Positions 7,760 to 16,368 of a DNA stretch of 64,000 nt are shown here, one piece after another (position 1 is the first letter of the stretch; each line of letters begins with the position of its first letter). Source of the stretch: Acidaminococcus sp. (GTDB lineage: Bacteria; Bacillota; Negativicutes; Acidaminococcales; Acidaminococcaceae); contig JAKVOM010000001.1 of assembly GCA_022482815.1 (NCBI GenBank), positions 2,128,946 to 2,192,945 of the forward strand, read 5' to 3'. The notes under the pieces were generated by a model that saw nothing but the letters and a program-made list of their open reading frames with translations, was not told the DNA's origin and did not search any database. A program made the position numbers and the translations under genes.

Positions 7760-9325
7760 TTACGCTTTTTCTTCTGCTTTTGAGTTATGCAGCTTATTCG
7801 CTGCTACAGTGATGCAGAAAGCACAGAAGGCAGAAGCAAACATACTGATGATAAAACCGAGCCAGTTATTGGACAGTGCGGGGGCTGCAAGACAAGGTAC
7901 GTAAGCAGTTCCGTGGACATTGAAATAACCGACGAAGAGTCCGCCGATGCCGGCTGAAAGAATGGCTCCGATCATGACCATCTTATCGGAAAACATGAAA
8001 GGATAAGCGGCTTCGACAAAGGTACCGAAAGCAAGGTTAATAAAGAGGCCCGGTACGGCAAGTGCACGGTCATCTTTGCGTCTCGGGCTTACCACGTTAG
8101 CGAGGGTAATACCGGCGGAGACCATGACGAGGCCTACCATATCAATAGCCCCCAGGAAGGAGCTGCCCGTTTTTTCCATTTCGAGCATGATAATCGGCAG
8201 AATAGCAGCATGGTACATGCCGCACATAATAGCGGGCCAAATCAGAAGTCCGGCGATGACGCCGCACAGAATCGAACTCATGGCAAGAGCTGTATCAATC
8301 AGGCCGCGGATGCCGTCGCCGACGAAGGTAGCAAAAGGCGCAATGAAGAGGTATACAATGAGACCAGCAATCAGACCCGCAATACCGCCGGCTACAATGT
8401 TAGCCGTAGTCGCCGGGAAGTTCAGTTTCAGGCAGCGGATAAGCAGATATTCAACGAGAGCGCCGGCAATGATACCTCCAATCATGCCGCCGATAAGGCC
8501 GCCTTTGACGGACAGGATACCGGTCACAACACCTGCGACGATGGCTACATCGCCCAGACCGGAAATCTGATGGCAGGCAATGGTAGCAACGATGACAGGC
8601 AGCGCGTCAATCATTGTGTTAAATATCTTTTCGAAATATTCAAGTCCCGGAATCTTACTGATAATCAGAGTCAGTGCCATAGCGATAAAGCCGGGCAGCG
8701 AAGCCATCAGGACACCGTGCAGACTGATGCGGGACATGAGGCTTCCGTGCTTCATGTTCTGTGTATCACCTTTACCGATAGCCGGGTGGTAAGAAAGATT
8801 CCATTCTTTGGCGAGGGCAAAGACATTGGCAATGGCTCTTGTCCGATTCGTTGTACCGGTAGTTCCCGACACAGCGACAACGTGAAGCCCCATTGCTTCC
8901 GCCTGGGCCATGGAAGTACCGCCTGTACCGACTGCCGTCAGTTTGACTTTAGAAGCTGCTTCGAAGGCCTTGGCATTGGCGCCTTTCGGATCGGCGCTGA
9001 CCAGTATGGCACCGTCTATTTTCTGGCTGGCGATTTTATCGGCAATCACAGCGTCTTCTTCGGCAGCCCGTGCGTTGACTTCGGCAAGAGTCCCCTGGAA
9101 AACAAGCGCCGGTTCCGAGCCGTTCCAGGTCCACAGTCCGGCCTTGTCTTCAGGTTTGATGCGGTCCATAGAAGTACTTGCCGCAATAAACTGGATGGCG
9201 GCCACTTCCATTCCTGCCGCTTTGATCTGACGGACGAGTTCGCCCAGAAGATTCTCAGGATCCTTACCGCCCAGATTATAAAGATTTCCGCCGCTGCTGC
9301 CTAATACAGCAATTTGTTTTGCCAT
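7760..9325 (-). CDS. PTS fructose-type EIIC-like membrane protein with N-terminal soluble domain
   Basis: A 521-residue fusion. Residues 1 to about 190 form a soluble alpha/beta domain (starts KQIAVLGSSGGNLYNLGG; later GAILVSADPKGANAKAFEAA and VVAVSGTTGTTNRTRAIAN) that I do not recognise. Residues about 200-510 are a multi-helix membrane domain resembling fructose-family PTS EIIC, with glycine-rich helices (GGLIGGMIGGIIAG) and GTFVEAAYPF in place of the GITEGAIPF motif. No EIIA or EIIB phosphoacceptor domain is fused or encoded nearby, so phosphotransfer-coupled uptake is not demonstrated. It stands alone between terminator and promoter, with an inverted repeat in its leader. Confidence 0.78.
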   Translation of the reverse strand: MAKQIAVLGSSGGNLYNLGGKDPENLLGELVRQIKAAGMEVAAIQFIAASTSMDRIKPEDKAGLWTWNGSEPALVFQGTLAEVNARAAEEDAVIADKIASQKIDGAILVSADPKGANAKAFEAASKVKLTAVGTGGTSMAQAEAMGLHVVAVSGTTGTTNRTRAIANVFALAKEWNLSYHPAIGKGDTQNMKHGSLMSRISLHGVLMASLPGFIAMALTLIISKIPGLEYFEKIFNTMIDALPVIVATIACHQISGLGDVAIVAGVVTGILSVKGGLIGGMIGGIIAGALVEYLLIRCLKLNFPATTANIVAGGIAGLIAGLIVYLFIAPFATFVGDGIRGLIDTALAMSSILCGVIAGLLIWPAIMCGMYHAAILPIIMLEMEKTGSSFLGAIDMVGLVMVSAGITLANVVSPRRKDDRALAVPGLFINLAFGTFVEAAYPFMFSDKMVMIGAILSAGIGGLFVGYFNVHGTAYVPCLAAPALSNNWLGFIISMFASAFCAFCITVAANKLHNSKAEEKA

Positions 9326-9342
9326 TCTAACTTCCCCCTCAC

Positions 9343-9359
9343 ATCATAATTCTTATGAT
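9343..9359. promoter_or_regulatory. Inverted repeat in the leader of the EIIC-like gene
   Basis: ATCATAA-TTC-TTATGAT is a perfect 7-3-7 palindrome lying between the promoter and the Shine-Dalgarno sequence, ending 18 bp before the start codon. It could be a repressor operator or an mRNA hairpin; nothing nearby identifies the regulator. Confidence 0.5.
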
Positions 9360-9393
9360 TTCTTCCTTTGATGTATACAAGAGTACAATATTT

Positions 9394-9422
9394 AGGATAC
9401 ACACTTTAGTACGGTATGTCAA
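9394..9422 (-). promoter_or_regulatory. Promoter of the EIIC-like gene
   Basis: Minus strand TTGACA (9417-9422), 17-bp spacer, TATCCT (9394-9399). The predicted transcript would begin about 60 nt upstream of the ATG and include the palindrome at 9343-9359. Confidence 0.7.
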
Positions 9423-9492
9423 TAATACAATAAAGGAATAAAGAAATTAGCACCGCCAAAAATAAAAAAAGTTGATTGGTATATACGGGTTC

Positions 9493-9615
9493 TATTGTCA
9501 GATACTTCTCATGACAATAAAGAATTTTATCCTGTGGACGGTGCGTAAATGACGCTGTGACCGCCAAGGCGGCTGGCCTGCGGCACTAGCTTTGGTTGCC
9601 TTCGGCAACGGAATG
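9493..9615. repeat. Hairpin-rich intergenic segment
   Basis: Several inverted repeats lie close together: TATTGTCA/TGACAATA (9493-9500, 9512-9519), CCGCC-AA-GGCGG (9561-9572) and GTTGCC-TTC-GGCAAC (9595-9609). The GC-rich block stands out from its AT-rich surroundings and has no open frame that looks coding. It may be a dispersed intergenic repeat or a structured RNA; from here to 9732 nothing else was recognised. Confidence 0.4.
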
Positions 9616-9732
9616 AGGTGTTATTAAAATGGTACACTCCCATTTTACTTTCTAAGTGATAGCTTTCTTCACTGCTTTATTACATTCAAAATACTGTCTG
9701 CCTGCTCACAGATGGCGCGTAATCCGAATAAA

Positions 9733-9768
9733 AAAATCATCCTTTCCGGATACAGAAAGGATGATTTT
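9733..9768 (-). terminator. Terminator after the glycosyltransferase gene, bidirectional shape
   Basis: A perfect 14-bp stem AAAATCATCCTTTC/GAAAGGATGATTTT closes an 8-nt loop. On the minus strand it is followed by a long T-run. Confidence 0.82.
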
Positions 9769-9825
9769 CATATCTTAATTTAAAGGCCCGAGGCCTAACC
9801 AGCGCCGAATAGCTGCGAATCTTTG

Positions 9826-11133
9826 TTATCGAGACTGTGCTTTCTTCTTTTCTTCCCGCTTGGGAAGCACAATCTGCTTCGGCCCCTTATCAGAGCTTTC
9901 CGGTACCATGACATCGTTGAAGCTGATGCCGCGCGTATGCAGCGTGTGGCTCCAGACGTGCTCATGACGATGCAGGAACCCGAGGAACGTAATGGGAATC
10001 CAGCTATACACGAAGACCGGATAGAAAATGGTATAGAACCAGGACTTCGGAGCTGCGTGAATTTTGAGCAGTATAACCGCCGGTACCACGTACTGTCCGA
10101 CGCCGATGACCTGCCAGATTTCATAAGGCAGGATTGCATACAGGACGTTCGTATAGAAAGGTACAAACGTGTAAATGGTACTGCAGATAACAAAGAAAGC
10201 AGAAACCAGCAGGAAGTAAGGCTGAATCAGGTCAATGACACCGTCCAGAATGACGATATCATGCTTTTTCAGTCCTTCCTTCAGGAGCTTCGGAATGTAC
10301 CGCTCTCCCACATCGAAATGGCCTTGTGCCCACCGTTTACGCTGATTCCATGACTGTTTAAACGTCAGGGCCTTTTCATCGTAGACAATGGCAGAATCGC
10401 ACCACGTCGTAGGAATCCCTTCCAGGAGAGATTTCATGGTAAATTCCATATCCTCAGTCAGGCACGTGGCCTCCCAGCCGTATTTCTTTAAAATATCGAC
10501 GGAAATGCACATGCCCGTACCGCCCAGGACACTGGACAAACCGATATTATATTTGGCAAGGGACCAGCAGACGTTGGTAATCCAGAAAGAAATGGCAAAT
10601 ACACCGCTGACCCAGGTGTCATTCGGATTTTTCGAGTCAAGATAGCCTTGAATCAGACGTTCTCCCTTGCAGTAACGGGAGTTCATTTCCTTCAGGAAAT
10701 CAGGATGAACGAGATTATCGGCATCGAAGATGACGACGGCGTCATACTGCTTTTCCATCTTGAAAATGCGCTGGAACATCCATTCAAGTGCAAAGCCCTT
10801 CCCCTTTTCCGTATCGTTGAAACGTTCATGAACGATAGCGCCTGCTTTTCGGGCTACCTCTGCCGTATGGTCCGTACAGTTATCGGCGACGACGAAGATG
10901 TCGTACATTTCATCCGGGTAGCGGAGCATGCGCAGATTTTCAACGAGCTGTCCGATGACGCGTTCTTCATTATGAGCAGCTGCAATGACCGCAAACGTCG
11001 TTTTCGGGGTTAAGATCTTCTTTTCCTTTTTACGGGGTAAAATCCCAAAAATGGAAAGCGTAAAAAAGTAAAGCGTAAAGAAAACGATGAGCACTTGCAG
11101 AGGAATCATAATGATGTCAAAATAACTTCCCAT
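9826..11133 (-). CDS. Membrane-anchored family 2 glycosyltransferase, processive type
   Basis: A 435-residue GT2 enzyme. An N-terminal membrane helix (about 8-30) precedes the cytoplasmic catalytic domain: AAAHNEERVIG, VVADNCTDHT, the metal-binding DAD in VIFDADN, the general-base TED in LTEDMEF, and QRKRWAQG, the QxxRW motif of processive synthases such as PgaC, NodC and BcsA. Three or four further membrane helices follow (about 285-400) and the tail is basic. Donor and product are unknown. It is 15 bp downstream of pssA and last in a run with psd and pssA, which suggests an envelope polysaccharide or glycolipid role. Confidence 0.85.
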   Translation of the reverse strand: MGSYFDIIMIPLQVLIVFFTLYFFTLSIFGILPRKKEKKILTPKTTFAVIAAAHNEERVIGQLVENLRMLRYPDEMYDIFVVADNCTDHTAEVARKAGAIVHERFNDTEKGKGFALEWMFQRIFKMEKQYDAVVIFDADNLVHPDFLKEMNSRYCKGERLIQGYLDSKNPNDTWVSGVFAISFWITNVCWSLAKYNIGLSSVLGGTGMCISVDILKKYGWEATCLTEDMEFTMKSLLEGIPTTWCDSAIVYDEKALTFKQSWNQRKRWAQGHFDVGERYIPKLLKEGLKKHDIVILDGVIDLIQPYFLLVSAFFVICSTIYTFVPFYTNVLYAILPYEIWQVIGVGQYVVPAVILLKIHAAPKSWFYTIFYPVFVYSWIPITFLGFLHRHEHVWSHTLHTRGISFNDVMVPESSDKGPKQIVLPKREEKKKAQSR

Positions 11134-11148
11134 AGCAATGCGCTCCGA

Positions 11149-11841
11149 TCATGCTTCTGTTTGTTTATTCTTACCAGTAGCTTTCACATAAATGGCGTTT
11201 AACACACCGCAGAGGGTATACGTGAACATAATGACAAAAGGCCAGGCCGAGAAATTCTTCAGCAGCATAAAAGCCCCGATGATGAAAGAAATGATGACGG
11301 GAAGTTTATACAGCGGGTTTCCATGCCCCTTGAAGTCAGGATAACGGACATCACTGTACATCAGCTTGGCAACCGCCAGCGTCAGAATGGCCGTCCCGAC
11401 AGCCCCGAACTGGAATCCGGAAAGGACATAGGTCACGATAACGCAGGCACCTGCCGGTGCCGGCATACCTTGAAAGTAACCGTGAACCACACCTGTATTG
11501 ACGTTGAAACGAGCCAGTCTCAGTCCTGCTCCGAAGGTGAAAAGAGAAGCAATGATCTGCCCGGCAAGGCCCAGCTCTGTCATGGCATACGTATAAATCA
11601 GAATAGCAGGAGCCATCCCGAAGGAGCAAACATCACAAATAGAATCCATTTCCTTGCCGAAGTCACCGCTGACGCCCAGGAGACGTGCTGCGCGGCCATC
11701 ACAGGAGTCCGCACAGACTGCAAGGATAATGAAGATAGCGGCCCGGGAGAACTGGTGGTCCATCGTCAGGAATATGGATAATACACCCAGAACCATACTT
11801 AAACCACTGATGCTGTTTGGAACCATACGTTTATAATTCAT
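11149..11841 (-). CDS. pssA: CDP-diacylglycerol--serine O-phosphatidyltransferase
   Basis: Integral membrane enzyme making phosphatidylserine from CDP-diacylglycerol and serine, 230 residues. The CDP-alcohol phosphotransferase signature DG-x2-AR-x8-G-x3-D-x3-D is complete in DGRAARLLGVSGDFGKEMDS (about residues 48-67). The remainder forms several hydrophobic helices and ends in a basic tail. Its ATG overlaps the psd stop by 4 bp, so the two enzymes of phosphatidylethanolamine synthesis are translationally coupled. Confidence 0.93.
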   Translation of the reverse strand: MNYKRMVPNSISGLSMVLGVLSIFLTMDHQFSRAAIFIILAVCADSCDGRAARLLGVSGDFGKEMDSICDVCSFGMAPAILIYTYAMTELGLAGQIIASLFTFGAGLRLARFNVNTGVVHGYFQGMPAPAGACVIVTYVLSGFQFGAVGTAILTLAVAKLMYSDVRYPDFKGHGNPLYKLPVIISFIIGAFMLLKNFSAWPFVIMFTYTLCGVLNAIYVKATGKNKQTEA

Positions 11842-12479
11842 TCTGCGTTCTGCCTCCCGATAATAGTTATACCGCCTTTTACCTTGTCACCTTTGCGTAC
11901 TATGACTTCTACATTCTTAGGCATAATAAGTTCTGTACTGGATCCCAGCTTGATCATCCCGTATGTTTCCCCCTGAGCAAGCTCTTTGCCGAGAGAAGTC
12001 CAGGATACAATGCGACGCGCCAGGATGCCGGCAATCTGAACCACCAGGACACGATTCTTACCGTTATCGAGACCAATCGCCATGCGTTCATTGACGACCG
12101 GTGCCGAACCGCGGTACGCTGGCTCAAATCCGCCGCACGTATAACGTTGGTATTTCACAACGCCGCGCATCGGAGAACGGTTCGTATGCACATTGAAGAT
12201 GGAAAGGAAAATCGTTACTTTCTTAGCTTCTTCATGAAGAAATTCATCATCATAGAAATCCTCTACAGACATTACCGTCCCATCTGCGGGAGAATACAAG
12301 ATATGATTATCTTCCTTCACGGGACGATAGGGTTCCCGGAAAAAGAAAGTAATAAATATCGTAACCAGGGCCGGCAGCACAGCAAAAATCGGTCCAATCA
12401 AATAACCGATCAGCAATGTGACCGCCAAAGCTCCGAAAATCATAGAGTATCCTTCTTTAAGGATCTTAAAACTGCTCAC
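11838..12479 (-). CDS. psd: Phosphatidylserine decarboxylase proenzyme, short form
   Basis: Converts phosphatidylserine to phosphatidylethanolamine. The 213-residue protein belongs to the short 'archaeal-type' group. It has a hydrophobic N-terminal region (about 15-48), FREPYRPV, SPADGTV, FNVHTNRSPMRG, and the self-cleavage motif LGSSTE near residue 179, where cleavage before Ser generates the pyruvoyl group. The start is GTG at 12479 after GGAGG. It overlaps pssA by 4 bp. Confidence 0.93.
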   Translation of the reverse strand: MSSFKILKEGYSMIFGALAVTLLIGYLIGPIFAVLPALVTIFITFFFREPYRPVKEDNHILYSPADGTVMSVEDFYDDEFLHEEAKKVTIFLSIFNVHTNRSPMRGVVKYQRYTCGGFEPAYRGSAPVVNERMAIGLDNGKNRVLVVQIAGILARRIVSWTSLGKELAQGETYGMIKLGSSTELIMPKNVEVIVRKGDKVKGGITIIGRQNAE

Positions 12480-12529
12480 GCCCTCACCTCCATCATCCGA
12501 CTATTATAATACAAAGAACCAAGCTTTGT

Positions 12530-13273
12530 CTATTTATGGGCAGCGTTCTTTGCATTTAATACCTTCAGAACAAATTTGGGCAGAGCCATCATCCTTCCCA
12601 GCCGGCTGGGCTGCTTATAAAGACGGAACAGCCATTCAAGAGAAGCCTTCTGCATCCACTGGGGAGCGCGTTCCATCTTCCCGGCGAGCACGTCAAAGCT
12701 GCCGCCGAGGCCGATACGCAGAGACGGCGTCAGTGCCGGTCCGTACTGCTTCAGCCAGTATTCCTGTTTCGGGGCTCCCAGTGCCGTAAACAGGATATCA
12801 GCGCCGGTTGCATTGATAGCATCTACAATGGCGGGTGATTCTTCTTCCTTGAAATAACCGTTGCGCATGCCGACAATCTGGACGCCGGGTGCAATTTCCA
12901 GGGCCTTTTGGGCGGCGGCTTCCGCAATGCCCGGTGCAGCGCCAAAGAAGTAAATCTTCTGGCCATGCTGCGCCGCGTATTTCAGGATTTCCAAAAAGAG
13001 ATCATATCCCGCAACGCGTTCGGGCACTTTATAACCGAGTTTACGGCCGGCCCAGACGGTACCCGCACCATCCGGAAGGACCAGGTCTGAATTCCTTAAA
13101 AGCTCCAGGTAAGAAGGATCTTCCTGGCACATCATGATGATTTCGGCGTTGGCCGTAATGACGTGAGTAGGAATATGGTGATTGACACGATCCATCAGCC
13201 AGTCAACCGCCTCTTGCATGGAAAAAGGCGTAACCGGTACCCCTAAGATATCTATCGTCGTTTTTTCCTTCAA
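12530..13273 (-). CDS. WecG/TagA/CpsF family glycosyltransferase
   Basis: GT26 family enzyme of 247 residues, which in characterised members adds N-acetylmannosamine(uronic acid) to undecaprenyl-PP-GlcNAc. Conserved motifs are the Thr in VITANAEI, LVLPDGAGTVWAGR with the catalytic Asp, YFFGAAPG and TALGAPKQE, followed by a basic C-terminal amphipathic region (about 205-247) that docks to the membrane. It starts with TTG at 13273 after GGGGAGGGG. It lies 50 bp upstream of psd. The exact sugar is not predictable. Confidence 0.9.
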   Translation of the reverse strand: MKEKTTIDILGVPVTPFSMQEAVDWLMDRVNHHIPTHVITANAEIIMMCQEDPSYLELLRNSDLVLPDGAGTVWAGRKLGYKVPERVAGYDLFLEILKYAAQHGQKIYFFGAAPGIAEAAAQKALEIAPGVQIVGMRNGYFKEEESPAIVDAINATGADILFTALGAPKQEYWLKQYGPALTPSLRIGLGGSFDVLAGKMERAPQWMQKASLEWLFRLYKQPSRLGRMMALPKFVLKVLNAKNAAHK

Positions 13274-13298
13274 GACTATCCCCTCCCCTTCTGTTTCA

Positions 13299-14909
13299 TT
13301 AAATTGCTTTGGCTTCGGACGGAACTTCCGTGAAGTTGATGCCCGGGTTCCGTTCCAGGATCCAGTTCAGGTTCCATTCGTTGGAAACAAGAATAACAGG
13401 GCGTTCCTTCTTATCAAACACGAGCATGCCATTATCCAGCCCTTTGATATTTAAAATATCTTCCGCTTTGTCAGCATAGACCCAGCGGGCTACTGTGTAC
13501 GGGAGCTGATCCATAATGAGCTGTGCGTTGTATTCATTCTTCAGGCGGTACTCCAGCACTTCCAGCTGCAGCACACCAACGACGCCGACAATGAAGCTTT
13601 CCATACCGACATTGCGCTGATGGAAGACCTGGATGGCACCTTCCTGGGCGAGCTGTACAATCCCCTTTTCAAACTGCTTTCGTTTCAGGGAATCTTTCGG
13701 CTGCACCTTAGCGAAGATTTCCGGCGGGAAAATCGGGAAGTCTTCAAACTGAATCTTATTTTTTGCCGTGCAGAGGGTGTCACCGATGGTAAAGATGCCG
13801 GGATCAAAAATACCGATGATATCCCCCGGATAAGCCTCTTCCACGGCTGTCCTCTCCTGCGCCATGAACTGCTGCGGCTGGGCCAGCTTGACCATATTGC
13901 CGCCCTGGACGTGATAGACGCTCATGCCTTTTTCAAATTTGCCGGAGCAGATTCTCATGAAGGAAATGCGGTCTCTGTGCGCCGGGTTCATGTTTGCCTG
14001 AATCTTGAAGATAAAAGCACTGAAATCTTCATCATCGGGATGGACCAAGCCGCCGTCCTTGAGTTTTCTGGGCTGCGGTGCAGGAGAAAGTTCAAGAAAT
14101 TTTTCCAGGAACGGACGTACGCCAAAGTTCGTCATGGCGGAGCCAAAGAACATTGGCGTCAATTCACCTGCATCGACACGGGCAAGGTCAAATTCATCTC
14201 CCGCAAGGTCGAGAAGTTCAATATCATCAAGCAGATTCTTGTAGTTTTCTTCTCCGATGGCTTCCTTGATGGCAGGATCATTTAAATCGCCTGTCGTTGA
14301 TTTAAGAATTTTGGAGCCATGACTATTGTCGTTATCAAAAAGCTCGACCTGTTTTTTCAGGCGGTCGTACACACCGATATAATGACCATCTGTTCCGATT
14401 GGCCAGTTGATAGGATAAGCGTTGATATGCAGGACCTTTTCGATTTCATCCATCAGATCCATAGGAGCCCGGCCGTAGCGATCCAATTTGTTGACGAACG
14501 TAAAAATCGGCAGCTTTCTCCGGTGGCAGACCCAGAACAACTTCTTGGTCTGCGGTTCCACGCCCTTTGCTGCATCAATCAGCATGACAGCGCTGTCAGC
14601 GGCAATCAGCGTACGGTACGTATCTTCACTGAAGTCCTGGTGGCCCGGCGTGTCCAGAATATTGACGCGGTACCCGTTGTAGTCGAATTGCAGCACACTG
14701 GAGGTGACAGAAATACCTCTCTGCTTTTCGATTTCCATCCAGTCGGATACGGCATGACGATTTGCTTTTCTGGATTTTACGGAACCAGCCAGATGAATTG
14801 CGCCTCCATAGAGAAGCAGCTTTTCAGTCAAAGTAGTTTTACCAGCATCAGGGTGAGAAATAATTGCAAAAGTCCGGCGTTTTGCAATCTTATCTTGTAA
14901 TTCGGACAT
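13299..14909 (-). CDS. prfC: Peptide chain release factor 3
   Basis: GTPase that recycles RF1/RF2 from terminating ribosomes; 536 residues. G motifs are SHPDAGKTTLTEKL, DTPGHQDFSEDTYR and NKLDR, followed by EF-Tu-like domain 2 and an RF3 C-terminal domain. I chose the ATG at 14909 (MSELQDKIAKRR) because AGGAGG precedes it by 10 nt; the ATG eight codons upstream has no ribosome binding site. It is followed 25 bp later by the WecG-like gene. Confidence 0.96.
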   Translation of the reverse strand: MSELQDKIAKRRTFAIISHPDAGKTTLTEKLLLYGGAIHLAGSVKSRKANRHAVSDWMEIEKQRGISVTSSVLQFDYNGYRVNILDTPGHQDFSEDTYRTLIAADSAVMLIDAAKGVEPQTKKLFWVCHRRKLPIFTFVNKLDRYGRAPMDLMDEIEKVLHINAYPINWPIGTDGHYIGVYDRLKKQVELFDNDNSHGSKILKSTTGDLNDPAIKEAIGEENYKNLLDDIELLDLAGDEFDLARVDAGELTPMFFGSAMTNFGVRPFLEKFLELSPAPQPRKLKDGGLVHPDDEDFSAFIFKIQANMNPAHRDRISFMRICSGKFEKGMSVYHVQGGNMVKLAQPQQFMAQERTAVEEAYPGDIIGIFDPGIFTIGDTLCTAKNKIQFEDFPIFPPEIFAKVQPKDSLKRKQFEKGIVQLAQEGAIQVFHQRNVGMESFIVGVVGVLQLEVLEYRLKNEYNAQLIMDQLPYTVARWVYADKAEDILNIKGLDNGMLVFDKKERPVILVSNEWNLNWILERNPGINFTEVPSEAKAI

Positions 14910-14981
14910 CGGTGTGGAGCCTCCTGTTAACATGCATGCAAATTAGTCAAATACAGCTCTATTATACCAGTAGTTATGGCA

Positions 14982-15015
14982 TAAAAAAACGCCACAAAGC
15001 TTAAACTTTGTGGCG
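14982..15015 (-). terminator. Rho-independent terminator of tRNA-Pro
   Basis: Perfect 10-bp stem CGCCACAAAG/CTTTGTGGCG with a 6-nt loop, followed on the minus strand by a run of seven T. It begins 14 nt after the tRNA CCA end. Confidence 0.92.
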
Positions 15016-15028
15016 CTTGTTCTCTAAA

Positions 15029-15105
15029 TGGTCGGAGCGGCGAGATTCGAACTCACGACCTCTTCCACCCCAAGGAAGCGCGCTACCAAACTGCGCTACG
15101 CCCCG
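15029..15105 (-). tRNA. tRNA-Pro (anticodon GGG)
   Basis: A complete cloverleaf can be drawn. Acceptor CGGGGCG pairs CGCTCCG with one G-U, the D-stem is GCGC/GCGC, the anticodon stem CTTCC/GGAAG encloses loop TTGGGGT (anticodon GGG), and the T-arm is GTGAG-TTCGAAT-CTCGC. The discriminator is A and the CCA end is encoded. It reads proline codon CCC (and CCU by wobble). Confidence 0.96.
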
Positions 15106-15117
15106 AACACGTCTTCT

Positions 15118-15146
15118 AGTATACAACAGCGGCATAAAGAAGTCAA
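15118..15146 (-). promoter_or_regulatory. tRNA-Pro promoter
   Basis: Minus strand TTGACT (15141-15146), 17-bp spacer, TATACT (15118-15123). The -10 box ends 12 bp before the mature tRNA 5' end. Its hexamers equal those of the lexA promoter. Confidence 0.85.
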
Positions 15147-15315
15147 GTAAAATTTAGGTGTATCCGGGGCACTGAACGGCAATCAATCCTTACGTGCGCT
15201 GCCTTAACTATTCGATTTTTAAAGGTACCTTTGAATGCTTTCCCTCAATCAGCCGTCCGCAGCCCGCCTGTGGAGGAAAAATGACCAAGGCATTTTTCTA
15301 CGAACTTATAATAAT
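15147..15315. other. Intergenic stretch with one hairpin, no gene seen
   Basis: The only structure noticed is GAAAAATG/CATTTTTC (15276-15283 with 15291-15298), an 8-bp stem with a 7-nt loop. No plausible open frame was recognised. Confidence 0.4.
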
Positions 15316-15355
15316 AAAACCTGAAATTCAGATTAGCTGCTAAATTTCAGGTTTT
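15316..15355. terminator. Bidirectional terminator downstream of thrB
   Basis: Perfect 13-bp stem AAAACCTGAAATT/AATTTCAGGTTTT with a 14-nt loop, flanked by T-rich sequence on both strands. It lies about 90 bp past the thrB stop and probably ends the hom-thrB transcript. Confidence 0.75.
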
Positions 15356-15442
15356 TATTATTTTATTTGAATCAAAAGCTTTGCCAAATTGCTGCAGACG
15401 AGGCCAAAAGCCAAAGGAGCTTTTTTATTTTTTCAAAGCCCC

Positions 15443-16348
15443 TTAAAGAACCTTAGCCCCTTCTCTATCGATGTCCAGATAGTGAACGTGTGCTTCGATA
15501 CTGCGCTTTTCGAAAGGAGCCAGTAAAGCTTTCCCAATTTTATCACGGTCGGCTTCCATGGGTGCATACGCAAGGAGCGTGGAACCGGATCCGGAAATGA
15601 TTGCCTGATAGGCTCCGGCTTTTACGGCTCCCGTCAATGCTTCCTTACAGCCCGGAATAAGCGGCATCCGGTACGGCGTGTGGAGCTTATCAAGCAGTGC
15701 TTCCTGCAGGCATTCATAATGCCCCGTAAGCAGAGCAGCAACGAGAAGAGCCGCACGGGAAGAAGAAAAGACGGCATCCTTATGAGCAATCGTATGAGGA
15801 ATCGCAGCCCGTGCCTTCGCCGTCGAAACACGCACTTCCGGAACAAGGGCGATGAGCTGCAGCGGCTTTGCCACGTCGACTTTCAGACTGTGCACTTTGC
15901 CGTCGGCAAGAATACTGACAGTGAGTCCGCCCAGAATGGCAGGTGCTACATTATCCGGGTGCCCTTCAATTTCCGTAGCACGCGTAACGAGTTCCTGCGG
16001 GGAAAGAGGCGAGCCGGCCATCTGGTTAGCCGCAGCAAGACCTGCTACGACGGCGGTAGAACTGCTGCCCAGCCCTCTGGATACGGGTACTTCAATATGG
16101 CTGAAAATGCGCAGCCCCGTTTCCGGCATATGGAGCTCTTCCCACAGGCGGTAGAATGACTGTGCAGCCAGATTCCGGCGCCCTTTTGGCAGGGTATCGG
16201 CTCCCCTGCCCTCTCCGCTTGTTTCTACCCCTTCCGGAATACGTTCAAACGTAAAAGTGTTGTAGAGTGTGCAGGCAAGGCCCAGACAATCAAAACCGGG
16301 ACCGCAGTTAGCGGAAGTAGCCGGTACTCGAATCGTTACTTTCTGCAT
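15443..16348 (-). CDS. thrB: Homoserine kinase
   Basis: GHMP-family kinase phosphorylating homoserine in threonine synthesis; 301 residues. N-terminal VRVPATSANCGPGFDCLG-type motif (here IRVPATSANCGPGFDCLG), ATP-binding PVSRGLGSSSTAVVAGLAAA and C-terminal ISGSGSTLLAY are all present. It begins 20 bp after the hom stop, so the two genes form an operon. Threonine synthase is not in the window. Confidence 0.95.
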   Translation of the reverse strand: MQKVTIRVPATSANCGPGFDCLGLACTLYNTFTFERIPEGVETSGEGRGADTLPKGRRNLAAQSFYRLWEELHMPETGLRIFSHIEVPVSRGLGSSSTAVVAGLAAANQMAGSPLSPQELVTRATEIEGHPDNVAPAILGGLTVSILADGKVHSLKVDVAKPLQLIALVPEVRVSTAKARAAIPHTIAHKDAVFSSSRAALLVAALLTGHYECLQEALLDKLHTPYRMPLIPGCKEALTGAVKAGAYQAIISGSGSTLLAYAPMEADRDKIGKALLAPFEKRSIEAHVHYLDIDREGAKVL

Positions 16349-16368
16349 TTAAATCAATGTCTCCTTTG

